Source of the DNA: Winogradskyella sp.
Lineage (GTDB): Bacteria; Bacteroidota; Bacteroidia; Flavobacteriales; Flavobacteriaceae
Reading direction: 5' to 3'
Assembly (NCBI RefSeq): GCF_013213835.1
Contig: NZ_JABSSU010000014.1
Coordinates: forward strand, 1 to 51,523
Length of the DNA: 51,523 bases
Below, piece by piece: positions 45,176-51,523 of the stretch. Under the pieces are notes generated by a model. The model was not told the origin of the DNA. It made no database searches and saw only the letters and a list, made by a program, of their open reading frames with translations. Both the position numbers and the translations under genes were made by a program. Numbering within the stretch: the first letter of the stretch is position 1; each line of letters begins with the position of its first letter.

Positions 45176-45889
45176 TTATTTTGATTTCTGTTCAAGATAA
45201 CTTTTTATGTCAGCTCTTAGTTGTCCAATTTTCTCTTTTCCAGACATAGCTGCTAAATATCTGTCTCTTTTACCAACTGCTATTTTCCATAAATAGCTTT
45301 TTAGTAAGCTTCTTTCTTTTTCTTCTAGTTCTATTGGAAGTCTTATGCCTTGAATATGGTTTATGGAGTCATATTCAAAATGTGGTGCAATGGCGTCATT
45401 AATTTTATGAAAATAGTTTTGCATAAACTTGTATTCACTATGTTCTTCATTAAATTTTCTAGCCAGTTCATAATCCACTTCGTAGAGATCAATAATCTTA
45501 CTTCGTAAAGTGTCGTTTTTAATGGTTTCTAACCCTCTTGACTTTAAAGATTCATATCCAGATTTATTTTGTACCACTATACTTTCTCTAGAGAATAAGA
45601 AGTAGAACGTGGCTAAAGAGTCGTTTTCTACTTTTTTTCCGTCTATGACATCATTAAAATATTGAATACCTCTAAACGCTATCTTAAAGTACTGTTCATC
45701 ATTTGCAATATCCAAGCTGTCGCGCTCAAGTCCATTATAAATTTCTTCAAGTATTTTATTTTCGGCAATGCTGTCTTTTCTATCATCGTTCCATCTGTCT
45801 AAAATGAAGGCAAGGGAAACTGCAAGAAATATTGAAATAAATTCAAAGAGGTATTTCTTCCAATATTTAATTTTTAATCTGTTTTTCAC
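45176..45889 (-). CDS. DUF6090-like membrane protein (divergent)
   Basis: 237 residues. Basic start, one membrane segment (about 14-31, FISIFLAVSLAFILDRWND) and a long helical domain rich in Glu/Lys. The layout is that of the DUF6090 copies at 34556 and 50684, but the GEIILVVIGILIA signature is replaced, so it is a related family at most. No known function. Confidence 0.75.
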   Translation of the reverse strand: MKNRLKIKYWKKYLFEFISIFLAVSLAFILDRWNDDRKDSIAENKILEEIYNGLERDSLDIANDEQYFKIAFRGIQYFNDVIDGKKVENDSLATFYFLFSRESIVVQNKSGYESLKSRGLETIKNDTLRSKIIDLYEVDYELARKFNEEHSEYKFMQNYFHKINDAIAPHFEYDSINHIQGIRLPIELEEKERSLLKSYLWKIAVGKRDRYLAAMSGKEKIGQLRADIKSYLEQKSK

Positions 45890-46022
45890 TGTTAAAGTAA
45901 TATGTATTTAGATGGTTCACCTTGGTTTTTTTAGCATGGATGTTATGCTAGTAAAAGTTATAACAGCAAGATAGGAATTTTCGATAGAAAATTATGGTGA
46001 AATGTACTTTAGCCAGTGTCGA

Positions 46023-46478
46023 CTAAAGTATTTTTTCTTCAATATAGTTTTTGTTGGTTAGAAAATTTTCCAAATCAGATTTATAAGAGTTAAAGTCGAA
46101 TCTTTTAAGTCTTGATAATCGAGTAAGACAATCAGATTCAGATAGTAGTTCTAAACAAACTCTCTCAATTAATTTTTTCTTATTTAAGCCGGAAACTTGG
46201 CTAAAAGTAATTTTACAATCAATTTCTGTACAGTTATTTGACTTAGTCTCAATTCCGTCAACTTGAGAGGTTCTTTCTCCTGGTCGATATCTTGGTCTTT
46301 TCTTTTTAAAGAATTGGTCAAATTCTGGTTTGACAGTTATTAGTCCGAAATAGAGTTCGTGAAGGTCTTGTCCATAATTGCGGGTTTCAAAAAACGCTTT
46401 TAATTCTACAGATAAATCATTTATCCAATTATTCTGTTCTTGAGTCAAGTTTGTGTATTGTGTAATTCCAAATTTCAA
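46023..46478 (-). CDS. Hypothetical protein, 151 residues
   Basis: Cytoplasmic, no signal peptide, no recognised domain. KKKRPRYRPGERT in the middle and two conserved-looking acidic helices. The size and lone position in a run of unrelated genes resemble an immunity protein, but no toxin is adjacent. Preceded on its strand by the attC-like site at 46506-46620. Confidence 0.65.
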   Translation of the reverse strand: MKFGITQYTNLTQEQNNWINDLSVELKAFFETRNYGQDLHELYFGLITVKPEFDQFFKKKRPRYRPGERTSQVDGIETKSNNCTEIDCKITFSQVSGLNKKKLIERVCLELLSESDCLTRLSRLKRFDFNSYKSDLENFLTNKNYIEEKIL

Positions 46479-46505
46479 TTTATGATCTGATTTTAAATTG
46501 TAAAC

Positions 46506-46620
46506 AACGGTCTCGGCTATAATTTCGCTACATTGAAAATTTTAGATCAAAGAAATCAGGTCACTTAAAGTGAAGCTAATTTTTGATTAGATTAAAAGCA
46601 TTAAGTAACAACCAGTCTGA
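46506..46620 (-). repeat. attC-like site R1 (degenerate)
   Basis: Shares the core AACGGTCTCGGCTAT and the CTAATTTTTG segment with R3 and R4, but its other end lacks the GTT that would pair with AAC. It lies between the 46023 and 46631 genes, the expected place. Confidence 0.5.
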
Positions 46621-46630
46621 GTATTTTTTA

Positions 46631-47002
46631 TTAATTATAATGTCTGAAATTCACAAATGAGTTATTTTCATCACTTTTACTTTCTTCCGTAAATCTTATT
46701 TCAATGTATTGTTTTTTTCTAAATTCAGGATATTTTGCATTAAGTCTTTCTGATACTTTTTTTGATAATTTTTTTAAGGTTTGGTAGTTATTTGATGAGA
46801 CATCGTATTCATAAAAAAATACTTTGGCATTATTGTCTTCAGCTTCTGTGCCAAATCCAATAACCAGATTCACATTATCATGCTCAAAATGTTGCTCTAA
46901 ATCATCAGTTATTCTTTGCAATCGCTCTAGTTTCTCATGCAAGTTGCAAGAATTTAAAAGTAGACTTAGTAACAGAAGTAATCCTATTTTTTTAATTTTC
47001 AT
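46631..47002 (-). CDS. Small lipoprotein, unknown function
   Basis: About 123 residues from ATG 47002. A Met 4 codons upstream (47014) is an alternative. The signal peptide is hydrophobic, with lipobox LNSC, followed by a coiled-coil start (LHEKLERLQR) and a small domain. It should be attached to the inner or outer membrane. No recognised family. Confidence 0.7.
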   Translation of the reverse strand: MKIKKIGLLLLLSLLLNSCNLHEKLERLQRITDDLEQHFEHDNVNLVIGFGTEAEDNNAKVFFYEYDVSSNNYQTLKKLSKKVSERLNAKYPEFRKKQYIEIRFTEESKSDENNSFVNFRHYN

Positions 47003-47081
47003 AATTATTGCCAAACAGCTTTATTTTTAATTAATTTCTGCTCTCAAACCTTGCTGAGATGAGCATATTGGTTTTGTGTTA

Positions 47082-47447
47082 TTAGGTATAGTTTCCTTTA
47101 GAATTATGATACCAAGTCATATTTGTTATGGCAACAGAAATGACCAATACTAATGGTGTGATTGACATATTCAAATTTCCAATAAACACTAACCATAAAA
47201 TTGAGATTAACACTGGACCATATATTAGTACATATTTTAATGTTCTGTTCTGCACCGCATCTGATAGAAATAAAAGTATAGAATTTAACAAGCAAAATGG
47301 TCCTGCCTTTATCCAATCCATTACAAATACCATTACGGTTGTATTAAAATCTTTAAAAAGAAGCATGCCTATTAAGAACGTCAATACGGTCACAAGGCCT
47401 GCTTGGTACATTAAGTATTTTAAATCTTTAATTATCGCCAATTTCAA
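47082..47447 (-). CDS. Small polytopic membrane protein
   Basis: 121 residues with four predicted membrane segments (about 14-31, 47-62, 69-86 and 89-109) and few charged residues. No family recognised. It starts 26 nt after the end of the 47474 gene on the same strand; a half attC-like end sits in that gap. Confidence 0.65.
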   Translation of the reverse strand: MKLAIIKDLKYLMYQAGLVTVLTFLIGMLLFKDFNTTVMVFVMDWIKAGPFCLLNSILLFLSDAVQNRTLKYVLIYGPVLISILWLVFIGNLNMSITPLVLVISVAITNMTWYHNSKGNYT

Positions 47448-47454
47448 TTATACA

Positions 47455-47466
47455 TGTTGTTAGCTA
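47455..47466 (-). repeat. Half attC-like end
   Basis: TGTTGTTAGCTA, 8 nt from the stop of the 47474 gene, carries the GTTAGCY end seen in R3 and R5. The matching AAC arm is missing because only 27 nt separate the two genes. Confidence 0.4.
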
Positions 47467-47473
47467 CAGTCTT

Positions 47474-48373
47474 TTAATTAGTCCAATTTTCAATTGTCCC
47501 ATCATCATTGAACCAAATTTCAATATATATCTTTTCGTAAATCGGTTTTCCATTCCGTTTCAGAATATCAAATTGCAATTTAGAAAGCGCTTTTTTCATA
47601 GATCTAATGCAATAATTATATTCTCTTTTACCGTCCCAATAATATTCAATTTCATCAGCAGTGAGAGAATCGGTCATTATTACATCTGTTATTTTGCCGT
47701 TTCTTCCAATTTCAACTATATACCTTTCTCCACAGTCAAATTTATCGAATTTAGTCCATTTGTATTCTTTAATTGAGTTGAATAGTACATCGTTAATTGT
47801 ATCTCTTTTTAATCTATCGATTCCATTTTTTAAGTGAATGTAATTCTGTTCTTTACTGATTTGGATAATTTTTCCTTTCTCAATTTTTATAGCTGTTTCA
47901 TAAATAAAAGTTCTTTTAAACACTCCATCCCAACGAATTTCCTTATTGTCATCTCTTTTTGTAGGAAAGGAGATGTTTCCACTATGCCAATCAACAAATA
48001 CTTTTCCGTTTTTAACTTTATCACCAAATACTTTACTAATGTGATTTTTTGGAACTTCTTCTTTGTATTCGAGAGCGTGACAGTCTATAATTGCATTCAC
48101 AAACAAACTATCATTTTCTATTATGTATATTGCTTGATAACCACGCCAGCAATTTAATGATGTTCCTTCTGTTCCGTCAATTGAGTTTCGGAAACTCAAA
48201 TCAAACAATTTGCCTTTGTCATCTGTTCTTGTTTGTAAATAATTTTCAACAAGTAGATTATATGTTGCAATAGTATCATTTTTATAAATGAGAAAGTCAG
48301 GAACTTGTGGACTTGAAGCAAATGAATTTGATAGACATATGCAAAAAAGTACTATTGTTAAAATTCTATTCAT
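47474..48373 (-). CDS. Secreted protein with TonB-C-terminus-like tail
   Basis: 299 residues from ATG 48373 (an in-frame start 5 codons earlier is possible). The signal peptide (about 1-21) ends SFASS. The last roughly 100 residues (RYIVEIGRNGKITDVIM, KIYIEIWFNDDGTIENW) resemble the TonB C-terminal/energy-transducer fold common in secreted Bacteroidota proteins. Function unknown. Confidence 0.7.
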   Translation of the reverse strand: MNRILTIVLFCICLSNSFASSPQVPDFLIYKNDTIATYNLLVENYLQTRTDDKGKLFDLSFRNSIDGTEGTSLNCWRGYQAIYIIENDSLFVNAIIDCHALEYKEEVPKNHISKVFGDKVKNGKVFVDWHSGNISFPTKRDDNKEIRWDGVFKRTFIYETAIKIEKGKIIQISKEQNYIHLKNGIDRLKRDTINDVLFNSIKEYKWTKFDKFDCGERYIVEIGRNGKITDVIMTDSLTADEIEYYWDGKREYNYCIRSMKKALSKLQFDILKRNGKPIYEKIYIEIWFNDDGTIENWTN

Positions 48374-48401
48374 TTTTTTGATGTGCATGTAAATTGTGGT
48401 T

Positions 48402-48458
48402 AACGGTCTCAGACGTATGTATTGTTTAAGTGTTCATATTAGCTCTACAGCCAATGTT
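48402..48458 (-). repeat. attC-like site R2
   Basis: Begins with AACGGTCTCAGACGTA and ends with GCCAATGTTGTGG, pairing AAC/GTT and partly GGT/ATT. It lies 12 nt from the stop of the 48470 gene. Short form (57 nt) lacking the inner hairpin. Confidence 0.5.
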
Positions 48459-48469
48459 GTGGTTTGTTT

Positions 48470-49033
48470 TTATTCCACCTTTGTTAATGAGATATTTGTT
48501 GGTAATTGAAATTCCAAGTTTGTAGGTGGATTATTAGGGTCAATTACCTTAATACCTTTGATTGGTTCATTTAAAGTTAATGTAGCAGTTTCATCGTCAT
48601 TTAAACTAAATTCACCTACTTTGTACTTTTTACTGCTTACATCAGATATTGAAATCCAAATAATATTTTGGGCTTTATAATGTGCTATAACTCTTGGTAA
48701 TGGTCTGTCATTTGTGTTAAAGATGTCTGTCGTTTCGGAAATAACTATTCCGTTTTCTATGTATTTATATTTCCCAAATATTGCATCACGATATTGAGTT
48801 GAATTTTCAGGATATGAGTATTGTTCAAATTCTTCCAATGTCAACTTAAATGAATCATTTCCCTTCTCCCATATCCAAGTGCCAACAAAATTGTCGTTTG
48901 TATTTTGTGTGTCTTTGATGTAATAATTGTCGCCTTCTATATTTTCGGGCATAGTTCCTTGAGGATAAATAGTTTTTGCTTTGCAGTTGTAAAGACTAAT
49001 AAACGATAGTATTATTAAAGTTATATTTTTCAT
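48470..49033 (-). CDS. Hypothetical lipoprotein (DUF6705-like)
   Basis: 187 residues. The signal peptide ends in a Cys (YNC) typical of lipoproteins, followed by a beta-rich domain with VGTWIWEKGNDSFKLTLEEFE, reminiscent of DUF6705 proteins of Flavobacteriia. No function known. It has its own strong promoter-like sequence upstream (49075-49105). Confidence 0.75.
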   Translation of the reverse strand: MKNITLIILSFISLYNCKAKTIYPQGTMPENIEGDNYYIKDTQNTNDNFVGTWIWEKGNDSFKLTLEEFEQYSYPENSTQYRDAIFGKYKYIENGIVISETTDIFNTNDRPLPRVIAHYKAQNIIWISISDVSSKKYKVGEFSLNDDETATLTLNEPIKGIKVIDPNNPPTNLEFQLPTNISLTKVE

Positions 49034-49074
49034 CGCTTGTGTTGCTAGCAGTTTATTGTTTAATGTTATTAATT

Positions 49075-49105
49075 CAAAATTATATAAGATTGTTTTGATA
49101 CCAAA
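49075..49105 (-). promoter_or_regulatory. Bacteroidota-type promoter of the 48470 gene
   Basis: On the minus strand TTTG (49105-49102), a 19-nt spacer and TAATTTTG (49082-49075) match the -33/-7 consensus exactly. The 5' leader would be about 35 nt. This is the clearest promoter in the window. Confidence 0.65.
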
Positions 49106-49171
49106 TCAATAATTAGTGAACTATGCTTTTTACTTAGTTTAATTGCCTTATAAGTGGGTTAAAATAACCAC

Positions 49172-49281
49172 AACGGTCTCTGCTAAGGTTTCGTCGTGTT
49201 GCGAATTTCAACCATTTAAAGGTAAACTAATTTTGGGTTTTGCCATGGTGAAGTAATTACTTATAACCATTAACCATTGTT
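49172..49281 (-). repeat. attC-like site R3
   Basis: AACGGT (49172-49177) pairs fully with ATTGTT (49276-49281), allowing G-T pairs. It contains the 29-nt block TTTAAAG...GGGTTTTGCC (49215-49243) shared with R4. The site ends 13 nt from the stop of the 49294 gene and continues GTTAGCC. Confidence 0.6.
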
Positions 49282-49293
49282 AGCCATTGTATT

Positions 49294-49818
49294 TTAAAGT
49301 TCTTTTTTCATTGCAATAAATTCGAAATTTTCTTTACCAATTTGAAAATCGTGATCACCAATTTTTTCAAAACCGTTTTTTTTGTAAAAATTTATGGCTC
49401 TCGCGTTGCTGTTTAGCACGGAAAGCCAGACTTTATTAAAATTTAATTCCTTGGCTTTTTTTAAGAGAAGATCTTGTAATTCAAATCCAATTTTCATTGA
49501 CAGAAAGTCTTTTAAAACGTAGATTTTCTGAAGTTGGCAAACGTCATTTGATTCAATAAATTCTGAATTGGAATTTAGTTTAAGTTTTGCATATCCTACT
49601 GGTAATCGGTTTGCAAAAGCTATCCAGAAAATGTTGTTTGGTTTTTTAATTCCATCTTCAATTTTTTGAACTGAAAATGTGAAATTGTAGTAATCGATTA
49701 AATCTTTTTGATCTCTAAAAAAATGTCCAAATGTTTCCGTAAATGTTATTCTCCCGAGTAGAGCAATAAATTGTGCATCTTCTTTTTTCGCTAATCTGAT
49801 TTCAATAGTATTCATCAA
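49294..49818 (-). CDS. GNAT-family acetyltransferase
   Basis: 174 residues. GNAT core with acceptor region LPVGYAKLKL, the strand VCQLQKIYVLKDF and the C-terminal NARAINFYKKNGFEKIG hairpin, typical of ribosomal or small-molecule acetyltransferases. A second Met is directly after the first. Flanked by attC-like sites R3 and R4. Substrate unknown. Confidence 0.85.
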   Translation of the reverse strand: MMNTIEIRLAKKEDAQFIALLGRITFTETFGHFFRDQKDLIDYYNFTFSVQKIEDGIKKPNNIFWIAFANRLPVGYAKLKLNSNSEFIESNDVCQLQKIYVLKDFLSMKIGFELQDLLLKKAKELNFNKVWLSVLNSNARAINFYKKNGFEKIGDHDFQIGKENFEFIAMKKEL

Positions 49819-49846
49819 TCGTTGAAGCTTATGATTTATTGTGGTT

Positions 49847-49977
49847 AACGGTCTTGGCTATGATTTCGTTGCGTTGAAAATTCCGCTGGAATTTTCGGCC
49901 GTATAAATCAAGCCTTTTAAAGTTAAACTAATTTTGGGTTTTGTGCCATATCTGAGCCTTGAATTATGGCCATTGTT
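49847..49977 (-). repeat. attC-like site R4 (best preserved)
   Basis: AACGGT (49847-49852) pairs with ATTGTT (49972-49977), and GGC (49856-49858) with GCC (49969-49971), giving a 9-bp stem with one 3-nt bulge. Inside lies a perfect 9-bp hairpin (49876-49884 with 49888-49896, loop GCT). The site ends 15 nt from the stop of the 49992 gene. Confidence 0.65.
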
Positions 49978-49991
49978 GTGCTTTGGTTTAT

Positions 49992-50585
49992 TTATTCTGG
50001 TTTTGAATATTCGATCAATTCCTCCACATAGTGAAAATCGCCTTGATTTTGAGTAAGCTTTATGAAATTTTTTACAGCAGGCGCATATAACCAAACTTCA
50101 GTTTCATTTGCGCTATATCCTCTAGAATTGGTTGTTTTACCTGTATATTGTATTGTGTAGGCCATAAATGTTCCCGCTTCTACTGTTTCTTCTTGGTATG
50201 ATAGTACTTCGGCATTCTGACTTTGGTTTCCAGTAGTTCCGTCTTGACTTGTCCAACTGTTCTCATATTTCCATTTTTTACCTACTTCAAGAGGCCAGTC
50301 GTACTTTGGTGTTTCGCTTACATCTGGTTTAACGATTTCGGTAACGGGAATAGTATCTTTACCAATAGTCATACCCAAGGTTCCGTCAAAACTTACTATT
50401 TCTCTTGTATCTGTTCCATCAGAGCGTACTTCTCCCTCAGTAGTTACACCTTTATATTTCCAGACCCATTTCTCACCAAGCTGATAATCAGTTAAAGTTG
50501 GCTGTTTGGTTGTATTGGGTTTAGTTGAGTTGTTACAGGCACTAAATAATACTAATGCAAATAATAGTAGAATTTGATTTTTCAT
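49992..50585 (-). CDS. Hypothetical lipoprotein
   Basis: 197 residues. The signal peptide ends with lipobox FSAC (Cys about 17), and the mature part begins with a Thr/Lys linker. The domain DYQLGEKWVWKYKG and YDWPLEVGKKWKYE repeats the same Trp-rich beta pattern twice, as in DUF3108-like or transthyretin-like lipoproteins. A beta-rich surface or periplasmic protein of unknown role. Confidence 0.78.
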   Translation of the reverse strand: MKNQILLLFALVLFSACNNSTKPNTTKQPTLTDYQLGEKWVWKYKGVTTEGEVRSDGTDTREIVSFDGTLGMTIGKDTIPVTEIVKPDVSETPKYDWPLEVGKKWKYENSWTSQDGTTGNQSQNAEVLSYQEETVEAGTFMAYTIQYTGKTTNSRGYSANETEVWLYAPAVKNFIKLTQNQGDFHYVEELIEYSKPE

Positions 50586-50598
50586 TTATGTTGTTTAG

Positions 50599-50679
50599 AA
50601 CAATTGGACGTGTAAGATCAAATTTTGTTACAATTACTAAAGGTGAATGCCAAACAAAGAATTATATACGTCTGAAGTT
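50599..50679 (-). repeat. attC-like site R5
   Basis: AAC (50599-50601), 5-nt spacer, GACGT (50607-50611) pairs with ACGTC (50668-50672), 4-nt spacer, GTT (50677-50679). Two short paired boxes with spacers are just the layout of integron attC R and L boxes. It lies 5 nt from the stop of the 50684 gene. Confidence 0.6.
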
Positions 50680-50683
50680 AGCT

Positions 50684-51418
50684 TTAGTCATTCTTTTGCA
50701 TTGATTGGTATTCAATATCTATTAGCTTGATTAATCCTGTAATGTTCTTTTTTAATAAAACTGATTGCCTTGTGTAATAATTTAGTTCTCTCGATGAAAT
50801 ATAAATATCAGCTAATATTCGTTTATCAGTAATTTTTATAGGTGAGCCAAAATCACCATATCTTATTTCGTATGCATATTTATTTTTTAATTCTGTAGAA
50901 CGATTCAACACATCTTCACCAATAGCTATAATATTTTGAACTTCTAATTCATAGATGTTTTGCATAGTATTAAATAGCTCACGATTGCTTATAATGTTTG
51001 ATTTTCCTTCAGATATCATTGAATTATAAGTTCCAATTTTTGGTCTAAATTTTCTATCTGTAAAGAAAATATATTCTAATTCAGATACACCTTCCACTTT
51101 AGGAAGCTTACCAATAATTTCCTCGTTTATAAATTCTATAGTTGAGTCTTGAGACATTAATTGAGCAATTCGCCATTTATGATCTTGAATGACTTGTGAC
51201 AACAATAATGTGTCTTGTATTAAATCACTCTTTATTTCTTTTAGATAGACTTTCTCTGCATCTCGAGTTTTTTTTAGTTCATTCGAGTTATTGATACTTA
51301 GCGCAATTAAAATTCCAATAACGACGAGAATAATTTCTCCAATAGCATAAAGAAGATAATTAATGACCTTTTTATCCTTAATCATATTTTGTCTTATTTT
51401 TCTAAAGATTTTTGCCAT
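50684..51418 (-). CDS. DUF6090-type membrane protein
   Basis: 244 residues. FRKIRQNMIKDKK followed by a membrane helix with GEIILVVIGILIALSINN, the DUF6090 signature, then a long helical domain with KKTRDAEKVYLKEIKSDL. Clear paralogue of 34556-35263. Unknown function. First gene of the cassette-like run as far as the window shows. Confidence 0.85.
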   Translation of the reverse strand: MAKIFRKIRQNMIKDKKVINYLLYAIGEIILVVIGILIALSINNSNELKKTRDAEKVYLKEIKSDLIQDTLLLSQVIQDHKWRIAQLMSQDSTIEFINEEIIGKLPKVEGVSELEYIFFTDRKFRPKIGTYNSMISEGKSNIISNRELFNTMQNIYELEVQNIIAIGEDVLNRSTELKNKYAYEIRYGDFGSPIKITDKRILADIYISSRELNYYTRQSVLLKKNITGLIKLIDIEYQSMQKND

Positions 51419-51523
51419 TGATTAATGTTTGATTTAAAAGAAGCACAACTCAAGGGTTAAACGTAGTACTGATTAGAGAATGAAAAGATAATAAATTCCA
51501 TAGCAATAATTAGAGAAAATTAC

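Noticed and set aside
49858..50094. A minus-strand frame of 78 codons across the end of the 49992 lipoprotein gene and site R4
   Set aside because: It reads partly through the repeat and lacks protein-like composition. The lipoprotein frame explains the region.
44763..51418. Prophage or toxin-immunity island
   Set aside because: No phage structural genes, integrase or recognisable toxin is present. Only one unrecognised gene could even be guessed as an immunity protein.

Overview
The window is a low-GC chromosomal stretch of a Flavobacteriaceae-type Bacteroidota. The indicators are several 800-residue FtsX/MacB permeases in a row, three DUF6090-like membrane proteins, an arginine operon that uses an acetyl/succinyl-ornithine carbamoyltransferase, short lipoproteins with a Cys right after the signal peptide, start sites with little Shine-Dalgarno signal, and promoters of the TTTG-N19/20-TAnnTTTG kind. 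The genus cannot be fixed from sequence alone. I see no rRNA or tRNA gene, CRISPR array, IS element or prophage.

Layout. 1-14811 (+): an ABC export locus with the tail of one ATPase, five tandem FtsX/MacB-type permeases, a complete LolD/MacB-type ATPase and a TolC-like outer membrane protein. Permeases 1 and 2 are tandem duplicates with a nearly identical 3' end. Permease 5 sits behind the only long gap, which carries a palindrome and a weak sigma-54-like element, and it has its own ATPase and TolC. 14808-17299 (-): small membrane protein, aldo/keto reductase, glutaredoxin-like protein, msrA, msrB (redox and repair). 17697-26767 (+): arginine operon GNAT-argG-argC-proC-argD-argF'-argB-argE-argH, preceded by a structured leader and with small hairpins in its internal gaps. 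26799-27948 (+): Rrf2 regulator and a solitary PAPS-reductase gene (cysH). 27957-30943 (-): HupE/UreJ-like protein and an M3 peptidase. 31281-33762 (+): SulP anion transporter with a long C-terminal extension, then a small membrane protein. 33773-36783 (-): unknown membrane protein, DUF6090-like protein, VOC-domain lipoprotein, unknown secreted protein.

36904-44553 (-) is the most interesting block: nine genes overlapping by 4 nt or separated by less than 10 nt. They encode a RibD-type reductase without deaminase, an MDR dehydrogenase, a QueD/PTPS-like protein with altered catalytic residues, a CDP-alcohol phosphatidyltransferase, a GT4 glycosyltransferase, three methyltransferases of two kinds, and an LtaS-like phosphotransferase. 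Together they look like a biosynthetic pathway that makes a pterin- or pyrimidine-related molecule (or polyol) and mounts it on a lipid or envelope glycan. I know of no described pathway with this gene set.

44763-51418 (-) is a run of small, unrelated, mostly unrecognised genes, all in one orientation. They are separated by imperfect 57-131 nt sites whose ends pair as AAC/GTT and which finish a few bases from the stop codon of the preceding gene. This resembles an integron-like cassette array without an integrase in view. It is an inference that needs a structural search.
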